A model generated the notes under the pieces. The model saw only the letters and a program-made list of their open reading frames with translations. It had not been told where the DNA came from and ran no database searches. A DNA stretch of 5,488 bases from Candidatus Aerophobota bacterium (lineage in GTDB: Bacteria > Aerophobota > Aerophobia > Aerophobales > AE-B3A), in the NCBI GenBank assembly GCA_030602105.1, contig JAUWAK010000078.1, positions 1 through 5,488 of the forward strand, written 5' to 3'. Every line of letters begins with the position of its first letter. The stretch's first letter is position 1. A program made the translations under genes and the position numbers. Shown here in pieces: positions 1-4,361 of this stretch.

Positions 1-50
1 TCGGGCTCATAACCCGGAGGTCGTCGGTTCGAATCCGACCCCCGCAACCA
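1..50 (+). tRNA. Initiator tRNA-fMet (CAU), 3' part, cut by the left edge
   Basis: The window opens at about tRNA position 27. The anticodon arm TCGGG-CTCATAA-CCCGG has anticodon CAT at 8-10 and ends in three consecutive G:C pairs (GGG/CCC), the mark of initiator tRNAs that enter the ribosomal P site directly. The T arm is GTCGG-TTCGAAT-CCGAC (23-39). The 3' acceptor strand CCCCGCA (40-46) has A at position 72, fitting the unpaired 1-72 position that lets Fmt recognise bacterial initiators. Discriminator A47 and an encoded CCA (48-50) follow. The 5' half, including base 1, lies outside the window, so the 1-72 mismatch itself cannot be seen. The sequence closely matches the E. coli initiator as I remember it. 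Confidence 0.95.
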
Positions 51-62
51 ACCTCTTGATGT

Positions 63-139
63 GGCGGTGTAGCTCAGATGGTCAGAGCACACGGCTCATA
101 CCCGTGGCGTCCGGGGTTCGAGTCCCCGCACCGCTACCA
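63..139 (+). tRNA. tRNA-Met (CAU), elongator type
   Basis: This is a complete 77-base cloverleaf. The acceptor GGCGGTG (63-69) pairs with CACCGCT (129-135), giving a G1:U72 wobble. The D arm is GCTC...GAGC (85-88 on the 3' side). The anticodon arm CACGG-CTCATAC-CCGTG (90-106) has CAT at 97-99. The T arm is CGGGG-TTCGAGT-CCCCG (112-128). Discriminator A136 and an encoded CCA (137-139) complete it. It lacks the GGG/CCC stem of the neighbouring initiator. CAT anticodons also occur in tRNA-Ile2, whose C34 becomes lysidine. The acceptor and the CTCATAC loop resemble Bacillus-type elongator tRNA-Met as I recall it, so Met is preferred. It probably shares a transcript with the initiator tRNA 12 bases upstream. 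Confidence 0.88.
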
Positions 140-326
140 AACTTCTTCAAGCCAACATTAAGCCTCACCTTGAACTACTCTCTGAAAGCCCTATACATCA
201 GGAGATTTTTGAGAAGTTTAATGGGATCTGGCCTGTTCTACTCCAGACCGTGCGGCAATGACAAAGTAGGTAGAGTCAATGCTACGGGACGAGACTAGCC
301 TTTATGCGGAAGGTGACTTCTGATTC

Positions 327-887
327 TCACAAGCCCAGCTCAGCGGAAATTCTTTTCATAGACTCAAGAACGTTGCCAACATGATCTTTCAAGCTCACCC
401 CCAAATCTCTTGCCCCCTTCTCAATGTTACCTCGATCCACTCCCCGGGCAAAAGCCTTATCCTTCCATTTCTTCATAACTGACTTCACAGAAACATCGTC
501 AATGTGCTTTGAAGGACGCACCAGAGCCACGGCTACAATAAGTCCCGTTAACTCATCAACCGCATAGAGGGCCTTGTCCAAAAAAGTTTGACGGGGTACC
601 CCGGTATGCTCACCATGCGACAAAATGGCATGGATCATTTCTTCGGGGTATCCTTTTTTGCGCAAAGTCTCAGCTCCTTTAGCCGGGTGCTCTCCCAGGG
701 TGGGATACTTCTCATAATCAAAGTCATGAAGGAGTCCAGTGACTCCCCATTTCTCAGGATCTTCCTTAAACTTTCTAGCGTAATCCTGCATAGCTGCTTC
801 CACAGCCAGAGAATGCTTGATAAGATTCTCGCTCTTGGCATATTGCTTTAATAATACATACGCCTCTTCCCTCGTTGGCCAGGACAT
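327..887 (-). CDS. HD-domain phosphohydrolase family protein (predicted)
   Basis: This 186-residue soluble protein carries the HD metal-dependent hydrolase signature. H25 lies in the first helix, the HD doublet is H54-D55 in 'GLLHDFDYEKYP', H67 lies in 'GEHPAKGAE', H91 and H94 in 'LSHGEH', and D111 in 'YAVDELTG'. These are the expected ligands of a one- or two-metal site. Members of the superfamily hydrolyse phosphate esters, often of nucleotides. It resembles small stand-alone predicted HD hydrolases (COG2316-like), and its substrate cannot be told from sequence. I chose the ATG at 887 over an upstream in-frame ATG at 923 because a strong GGAGG run lies directly before it and nothing comparable precedes 923. 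It is the last minus-strand gene before the convergent tRNAs and may be co-transcribed with the AMMECR1 gene 68 bases upstream. No transmembrane segment or signal peptide is visible. Confidence 0.85.
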   Translation of the reverse strand: MSWPTREEAYVLLKQYAKSENLIKHSLAVEAAMQDYARKFKEDPEKWGVTGLLHDFDYEKYPTLGEHPAKGAETLRKKGYPEEMIHAILSHGEHTGVPRQTFLDKALYAVDELTGLIVAVALVRPSKHIDDVSVKSVMKKWKDKAFARGVDRGNIEKGARDLGVSLKDHVGNVLESMKRISAELGL

Positions 888-888
888 T

Positions 889-942
889 TCACCCCTCCTC
901 CCCAGCTGCTGGCAGTGCATCATGAGGACCTTGCCAGTCCAT
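889..942 (-). CDS. Possible 17-codon upstream ORF before the HD gene
   Basis: Between the AMMECR1 stop and the HD-protein start, the minus strand has GAGGAG (948-953), five bases, then ATG (942), and 17 codons reading MDWQGPHDALPAAGEEG. The TGA stop (889-891) leaves a single A before the HD-protein ATG (885-887). Ribosome binding site, spacing and the near-touching stop/start are what a translationally coupled leader peptide would show. The HD gene's own Shine-Dalgarno lies inside the last codons. The peptide resembles nothing I know. Such a short ORF can arise by chance, so this is a candidate only. Confidence 0.25.
   Translation of the reverse strand: MDWQGPHDALPAAGEEG
892..901 (-). promoter_or_regulatory. 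Ribosome binding site deciding the HD-protein start
   Basis: On the minus strand GGGAGGAGGGGTGAAATG places two overlapping GGAGG/GAGGGG cores 4 to 9 bases before the ATG at 887. The alternative upstream in-frame ATG at 923 has no such purine run, so the 186-residue form is favoured. Confidence 0.7.
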
Positions 943-955
943 AGTCTCTCCTCTT

Positions 956-1483
956 CTAAGCAGCCTCTTCATACCGGGTTACCCTAAATCGGTGAATTTC
1001 TAATTCCTCCTCAGGTACCCCGCCAAGCCCTGCTTTTTGCTTCGCAATCTCTAGCTGCTGCTCAATTCTATCTACCCCCTCCAGATCAGGCAACAAAAGA
1101 CCCGTCCGCCATCCTTTTTTGACAACTACGCCATATTTCTTAGGGTCCAGATCGTCTTTTGATTTCACTGGCTCGGGTTTATTCAGAACGTCCACAGAAA
1201 TTTCCAAATCTGCCAGCTCTCCTTCCTCTACGGGAGGAAAACGTGGGTCCTGAGTAGCAGCACTAATAGCGTTCTTTATAATCTCTTCGGCGATGCTTTT
1301 CTGAGTGGGAAGAAAGGTGCCAATGCAGCCTCTGAGTCTGCCTTTTTTGTGAAGGGAGATAAAAACTCCTGACTTTCGCTGAAACTCTTTGGGAGAGGAA
1401 GGAGAGGAAATTGTCTTTCCTTCACGAATATAGCTGTGTATGGTTTTCCTGGCTAGGTACGCAGGGAATTCCTTGTCTTCCAT
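956..1483 (-). CDS. AMMECR1-domain protein (AmmeMemoRadiSam protein A-like)
   Basis: This 175-residue protein consists almost wholly of one AMMECR1 domain. The family's invariant motif LRGCIG is at residues 50-55 (in 'KKGRLRGCIGTF'). It is followed by a helix rich in Ala ('AISAATQ'), then DPRFPPV (79-85), the strand 'ISVDVL' (95-100), and the C-terminal 'GLLLPDL...QQLEIAKQKAGL' segment, all in family order. The biochemical role of AMMECR1 proteins is not settled. In many prokaryotes the domain is encoded beside a MEMO-like protein and a radical SAM enzyme (the AmmeMemoRadiSam set), neither of which is in this window. The ATG at 1483 is preferred over an in-frame GTG at 1537 because AGGGGGTG lies just upstream and because the N-terminus then matches family length. 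It sits 149 bases downstream of htpX and 68 bases upstream of the HD gene. Confidence 0.9.
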   Translation of the reverse strand: MEDKEFPAYLARKTIHSYIREGKTISSPSSPKEFQRKSGVFISLHKKGRLRGCIGTFLPTQKSIAEEIIKNAISAATQDPRFPPVEEGELADLEISVDVLNKPEPVKSKDDLDPKKYGVVVKKGWRTGLLLPDLEGVDRIEQQLEIAKQKAGLGGVPEEELEIHRFRVTRYEEAA

Positions 1484-1529
1484 CTGACACCCCCTTTTTC
1501 TGGCACTAAATCGTCCACCTCTCGGAAGG

Positions 1530-1588
1530 CCCGTCACCCCCGGGAGTCACATCTGAGAGGATCCTGGATATGCCCACCCGTCACTCCC
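1530..1588. repeat. Short imperfect direct repeat in the htpX/AMMECR1 gap
   Basis: The 149-base gap 1484-1632 contains CCCGTCACCCCC (1530-1541) and CCCGTCACTCCC (1577-1588), which match at 11 of 12 bases with starts 47 bases apart. The second copy runs into CTTCTGGGGG and can fold as a 5-bp hairpin (CTCCC/GGGGG, loop TTCT). No T-tract follows on either strand, so I do not call a terminator. The rest of this gap shows no promoter I would defend. It may be a decayed dispersed intergenic repeat or chance in a C-rich stretch. Confidence 0.3.
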
Positions 1589-1632
1589 TTCTGGGGGAAC
1601 GAGAGCCACTCATGTTACTCGTCTTGCCAGCA

Positions 1633-2481
1633 CTAGAGCATTTCAGCTAAAGCCCTGAGTATCTTTACTCTCTCTTCAGTGGGAGGATGGGTACTGAACA
1701 TCTCAAAGGGAAATCCCGTCCCAAAGGGGTTAATGATAAAGAGATGCGAGCTAGAGGGTAAAGCTCCCCCTAGGGGTCTTCTTCTCGCAGCTAGATGGAG
1801 TTTTTCCAGGGCACTCGCCAAATCCAGAGGTTTTCCGCTGAGATACGCCCCCCTCCTATCAGCTCGATACTCCTCGGTACGGGAAATGGCCATTTGTATA
1901 ATAAGAGCGGCTAAAGGAGCAAGAATGAAGAGAAGGAGAAGACCTACCACTCCAATTCCTCCCCTGCCTCTATCCCCCGTTCCTGCAATCGCTATCCAAC
2001 GGGCCCAATAAGCTATCATCACCACTGCGCCAGCCAAGGTAGCAGCAACAGCAGCGATGAGAGTATCTCTATTTTTAATATGGGCCATCTCGTGGCCGAG
2101 AACCCCTTCCAGCTCTCCCTCGTTCAGAGTGTGAAGAATAGCCTCTGTCACAGCAACAGAGGCATGACGAGGACTCTTCCCCACAGCAAAAGCATTAGGC
2201 ACCTTAAGGGGAAGAATCCACAGCTTCGGCTTAGGAACAAGAGCGGCCCCCGACAGATTATCCACCATGCGATGAAGCCCTGGATACTGAGTGGGGGAAG
2301 CAGGTCTTGCTCTGAACATGCCAATAACAATACGGTCGCTAAACCAGAAGCTTGTCATATTCATGATAATAGCCATAAAGAAGGCAATGGAAGCCCCCAC
2401 CGGGCCAGCGATGAGGTAACCCACTCCAATAAGAAGTAAGCTCAAAGTAGCAAGCAAAAGGAACATCTTGAAAACATTCAT
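1633..2481 (-). CDS. htpX: Membrane zinc metalloprotease HtpX (peptidase M48 family)
   Basis: HtpX is an integral inner-membrane metalloprotease that cleaves misfolded membrane proteins, in partnership with FtsH in the bacteria studied. The 282 residues show two N-terminal hydrophobic segments (about 6-26 and 27-46), then 'MNMTSFWFSDRIV', the usual HtpX junction. The zinc motif HEMAH is at 130-134 (ligands H130 and H134, catalytic E131). Two further hydrophobic segments follow (about 141-166 and 176-198), and the third ligand E204 lies in 'SRTEEYRAD'. The C-terminus has 'FSTHPPTEERVKILR', where the family conserves HPP.EER. Length and motif order are normal, so it should be active. Its ATG overlaps the fmt stop codon as ATGA, implying translational coupling to fmt. 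An AGGG lies 8 bases upstream, inside the fmt coding end. Confidence 0.96.
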   Translation of the reverse strand: MNVFKMFLLLATLSLLLIGVGYLIAGPVGASIAFFMAIIMNMTSFWFSDRIVIGMFRARPASPTQYPGLHRMVDNLSGAALVPKPKLWILPLKVPNAFAVGKSPRHASVAVTEAILHTLNEGELEGVLGHEMAHIKNRDTLIAAVAATLAGAVVMIAYWARWIAIAGTGDRGRGGIGVVGLLLLFILAPLAALIIQMAISRTEEYRADRRGAYLSGKPLDLASALEKLHLAARRRPLGGALPSSSHLFIINPFGTGFPFEMFSTHPPTEERVKILRALAEML

Positions 2482-3440
2482 ACCCTTGTCCCTAGAACAT
2501 CCCCTTTCTTGAGGGAGTATCCCTTTATGAAATCATAGCTGCTAATGGAGTTTCTGTTAGGAAGCTGGACCTCTTTGATGAGGAGATCCCCATCACCTCC
2601 CCTTATCCAAAATCCCTTCTCCTTTTCTATCTTAACAACAGTGCCGGGACAAACCTTCTCCGGTTCCTCGGGATCCCTATTGAGCAGTTCCGTCCGCCAT
2701 ATTTTCATCTCTAGCATTTTTGCTCTCACCGTAGCGAGAGTAAAGGCACCTGGGTGAGGATTGAGTCCCCTAACCAAGTTGTGAATCTCCAAACAGGACC
2801 TTCGCCAGTCGACTTCAGCCTGATCCTTAGTTATTTTCGGAGCATAACTCGCCTTCTTCTTGTCCTGCTCCAGGAAAGTCGCACGGCCCTCCTTTATCCT
2901 CCTCACCGCTTCTTCAAGAAGGACTGCTCCAGCCACCGCCAGCTTCTTCTCCAAATCCTTGGCCGTGTCAGTCAGCTTGATGGGGACCTTCTTCTGCAAT
3001 AATATCTCCCCTTCATCTACTCCGGTCTGTATCTTCTGTACCGTCAAACCGGTTTCTTTATCTCCTTTGATGATAGCCCAGGCAATAGGTGCGGGACCTC
3101 TGTAACGAGGCAGAAGAGAAGGATGAAGATTGATGGAGCATATTTTAGGAATAGCCAGCAAGGAGGGAGGCAGAATCTGACCAAAGGCCGCCACCACAAC
3201 CAGATCCGGCTGGATTATCCTGACTTCATCAAGAAAGGAGGGATTTTTCACTCTTTGGGGCTGATAAACGGGAATATGATGCTTCTCCGCTAGTCTCTTC
3301 ACGGGGGAGGGAAGGATTCTTCTACCTCTTCCCACCGGGCGATCGGGCTGGGTCACTACGCCCACTACCAGTTGCCTCTTTATCAAAGCTCCCAGCGAGG
3401 GGCAGGCAAATTCAGGGGTACCCATGAAAAGAATACGCAA
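2478..3440 (-). CDS. fmt: Methionyl-tRNA formyltransferase
   Basis: Fmt transfers a formyl group from 10-formyltetrahydrofolate to the methionine on initiator tRNA, making fMet-tRNA for translation initiation. The 320 residues begin with 'MRILFMGTPEFA'. They carry the basic loop 'GRGRRILPSPVK' (37-48) that contacts the tRNA acceptor, the active-site set N104, H106 (in 'SINLHPSLLPRYRG') and D142 (in 'TGVDEGEI'), and then, after about residue 205, the C-terminal tRNA-binding OB-like domain. Length and motifs are standard. The start is TTG at 3438-3440. The first ATG in frame is five codons in and would remove the first strand, and AGGGGG sits five bases before the TTG. The gene follows the 6S-like RNA by 19 bases and overlaps htpX by four. 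Its substrate tRNA is encoded at the left of the window. Confidence 0.97.
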   Translation of the reverse strand: MRILFMGTPEFACPSLGALIKRQLVVGVVTQPDRPVGRGRRILPSPVKRLAEKHHIPVYQPQRVKNPSFLDEVRIIQPDLVVVAAFGQILPPSLLAIPKICSINLHPSLLPRYRGPAPIAWAIIKGDKETGLTVQKIQTGVDEGEILLQKKVPIKLTDTAKDLEKKLAVAGAVLLEEAVRRIKEGRATFLEQDKKKASYAPKITKDQAEVDWRRSCLEIHNLVRGLNPHPGAFTLATVRAKMLEMKIWRTELLNRDPEEPEKVCPGTVVKIEKEKGFWIRGGDGDLLIKEVQLPNRNSISSYDFIKGYSLKKGDVLGTRV

Positions 3441-3445
3441 GATTG

Positions 3446-3451
3446 CCCCCT
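3446..3451 (-). promoter_or_regulatory. Ribosome binding site supporting the TTG start of fmt
   Basis: The minus strand reads AGGGGG-CAATC-TTG. The purine run is five bases before the TTG codon and falls between the end of the 6S-like RNA stem (3460) and the fmt start. If the RNA is folded on a joint transcript, this site remains outside the stem. Confidence 0.6.
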
Positions 3452-3459
3452 AGAACAAG

Positions 3460-3631
3460 TCCCTACCCTTCCTTATGGAAAAAACCTTTGAGTCTTTCTT
3501 CTAAGTGGGTACCCTCCCGACACACAGTGCGATTTCTCTTCCTCGTCTTGTACGCATGCCGTGCTCGAAGCCAGGCCCCCGGACTCACCGTGCTGACTCA
3601 AAAATTGTTTCCATCACGGACAGGGTAGGGA
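3460..3631 (-). ncRNA. ssrS: 6S RNA (inhibitor of sigma70 RNA polymerase)
   Basis: 6S RNA binds the housekeeping RNA polymerase holoenzyme by mimicking an open promoter and damps transcription in slow growth. The region is non-coding but strongly self-complementary. TCCCTACCCT (3631-3622) pairs perfectly with AGGGTAGGGA (3469-3460). TCC (3620-3618) pairs with GGA (3472-3470). The 20 bases 3614-3595 pair with 3494-3475 by 17 Watson-Crick and two G:U pairs, with one mismatch. Inside this closing stem of about 32 bp is an open centre (3565-3594 against 3495-3519), the second strand carrying GGGTACCCACTT. A terminal hairpin pairs 3553-3564 with 3520-3531 around an internal loop and a 21-base apex. 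Stem, bubble, hairpin and a length of about 172 match 6S RNA, and GGTACCCACTT resembles 6S sequences I remember. No U-tract follows. Exact ends are inferred from pairing. Confidence 0.8.
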
Positions 3632-3841
3632 TCAGTAATTCCTTGTCCTCTGAAGCTTCAGCATTTTCCTTCTTTCTCTGCGGATGGCTCTTAGCCTTTT
3701 TCTCCTTTTTCTCTCTGTCGGCTTCTCATACTCCTGATGCCTTTTTATCTCCGAAGTCAAACCAGACTGCTGGCACTGTATCTTAAACCGATTTAGAGCT
3801 TGAGAGAAGGAACTATAATCATCTACCTTTATAGTAACCAA
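3632..3841 (-). CDS. rpsU: Small ribosomal subunit protein bS21
   Basis: bS21 is a small, very basic protein on the platform of the 30S subunit, near the 3' end of 16S rRNA, and helps recruit mRNA at initiation. The 69 residues fit the family throughout: the start 'MVTIKVDDYSSFSQALNRFK', a single conserved-type Cys (C23 in 'KIQCQQSG'), 'HQEYEKPTERKRRKR' in the middle, and an Arg/Lys-rich helical tail ending 'RTRNY'. The initiator codon is TTG (3839-3841), since no ATG or GTG is suitably placed and GAGGAGGT lies nine bases upstream. It is the first gene after the promoter at 3867-3895. Its TGA stop directly abuts the first paired base of the 6S-like RNA. Confidence 0.96.
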   Translation of the reverse strand: MVTIKVDDYSSFSQALNRFKIQCQQSGLTSEIKRHQEYEKPTERKRRKRLRAIRRERRKMLKLQRTRNY

Positions 3842-3850
3842 AAATCCTAC

Positions 3851-3858
3851 ACCTCCTC
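3851..3858 (-). promoter_or_regulatory. Ribosome binding site fixing the TTG start of rpsU
   Basis: GAGGAGGT on the minus strand is a near-perfect anti-16S match, nine bases before the TTG at 3841. It is the strongest such site in the window and justifies the non-ATG start. Confidence 0.8.
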
Positions 3859-3866
3859 GGCTTTGT

Positions 3867-3895
3867 AGTTTAATACATTTTTTGCCCTAAGTCAA
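3867..3895 (-). promoter_or_regulatory. Sigma70-type promoter of the rpsU transcription unit
   Basis: On the minus strand TTGACT (3895-3890, five of six consensus -35 bases) is followed by exactly 17 bases and TAAACT (3872-3867, four of six consensus -10 bases). Transcription would begin near 3861-3862, leaving a leader of about 20 bases that holds little beyond the rpsU Shine-Dalgarno. It is placed to drive rpsU, the 6S-like RNA, fmt and htpX. This is the only promoter in the window that I would defend. Confidence 0.65.
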
Positions 3896-3952
3896 GCAAG
3901 TCTCGCAGCTCTCCCATCCAATGCTGTTTCGGGCTTTCCCAAAGAATCAACC

Positions 3953-3995
3953 AATCCCCTGGGTATACGTATGAGCTCCTGATTCCATGGGGATT
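3953..3995. repeat. Inverted repeat between the HIT gene and rpsU
   Basis: AATCCCC (3953-3959) and GGGGATT (3989-3995) are perfect complements with two more G:C pairs inside after a mismatch (3962-3963 with 3985-3986), enclosing about 20 bases. It lies 23 bases past the HIT stop codon, where the pnp-HIT transcript might end. No T-run follows on either strand, so it is at best an RNA 3'-end hairpin and not a canonical intrinsic terminator. Confidence 0.3.
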
Positions 3996-4017
3996 ATCAG
4001 CTATTTTGATGAAATCC

Positions 4018-4359
4018 TCACCCGGGAGGCCATTTGAATCGTCTACCTCCCAGAAGATGAAAATGCAAATGTCCTACTGACTGTCCCGCTTCCTCACCGC
4101 AGTTGCAAATCATCCTGAACCCTCTCTCTACTCTCCTCTTTTTGGCTAGTTCTTTGGCAACCAAATGAATCTTTCCTACCAAAGTCTGGTCAGTGGAAGA
4201 AAGATGGAGAAGATCAACAATATGCTTTCTGGGAACAATTAAGATGTGAACCGGAGCTTGAGGGTTCAGATCTTCAAACGCTATAACGTCACTATCCTCA
4301 TGAACAATCCTAGAGTCCAGTTTCTTCTTAGCTATTTCACAAAAAATACATCCCCCCAT
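4018..4359 (-). CDS. HIT (histidine triad) family nucleotide-binding protein, HinT-like
   Basis: Proteins of this branch hydrolyse nucleoside phosphoramidates and related adenylated compounds in the cytosol. The physiological substrate is usually unknown. The 113 residues are full length for the family. C4 and C7 (in 'CIFCEI') are the zinc-type cysteine pair of many bacterial members. 'AFEDLNPQAPVHILIVPRKH' (28-46) is the conserved core. The triad H97-x-H99-x-H101-L-L lies in 'GHLHFHLLGGR', H99 being the expected nucleophile, and the tail ends in the typical 'WPPG'. I chose ATG at 4359. GTG at 4362, one codon earlier, is equally in frame, sits seven bases from a GAGG, and shares its first base with the pnp stop (TAGTGATG). 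Either start means the gene abuts pnp and is probably translated by ribosomes finishing pnp. Confidence 0.93.
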   Translation of the reverse strand: MGGCIFCEIAKKKLDSRIVHEDSDVIAFEDLNPQAPVHILIVPRKHIVDLLHLSSTDQTLVGKIHLVAKELAKKRRVERGFRMICNCGEEAGQSVGHLHFHLLGGRRFKWPPG

Positions 4360-4361
4360 CA

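Noticed and set aside
56..298. Plus-strand open frame of 80 codons
   Set aside because: It runs straight through tRNA-Met (63-139), which explains its start. The remainder has no recognisable motif and no ribosome binding site.
140..326. Search of the tRNA/HD-gene gap for a terminator or small RNA
   Set aside because: The best hairpin is GATCTGG/CCAGACC (225-231 with 243-249), with one mismatch on the plus strand and no T-run on either strand. A phrase around 257-268 faintly recalls dispersed intergenic repeats, but there is not enough to call.
1679..2439. Two plus-strand open frames opposite htpX
   Set aside because: htpX is unmistakable on the other strand (HEMAH, EEYRAD, four hydrophobic segments). 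These are antisense shadows with low-complexity composition.
2545..3105. Plus-strand open frames opposite fmt
   Set aside because: Shadows of fmt, rich in Ser/Leu/Pro as expected from its antisense, and without start signals.
3507..3514. Palindrome GGGTACCC as a protein-binding site
   Set aside because: It lies in the 3' strand of the central region of the 6S-like RNA, and its conservation there is better explained by RNA function.
3460..3631. Alternative identities for the structured RNA: SRP RNA, tmRNA, RNase P RNA, riboswitch
   Set aside because: I find no GGAAG tetraloop region of SRP RNA, no Ala-tRNA-like ends, and no RNase P conserved core. The position after a stop codon, with a stem spanning the whole length, does not suit a leader riboswitch for fmt as well as it suits 6S RNA.
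3650..3661. Perfect 12-base palindrome CTGAAGCTTCAG
   Set aside because: It is inside rpsU and explained by the codons for Leu-Lys-Leu-Gln. No second copy or promoter context makes it an operator.
3443..3786. Plus-strand frames over the 6S-like RNA and rpsU
   Set aside because: They overlap each other in different frames, cross the boundary between rpsU and the structured RNA, and show no protein family. The RNA's self-complementarity is a better explanation of the sequence.
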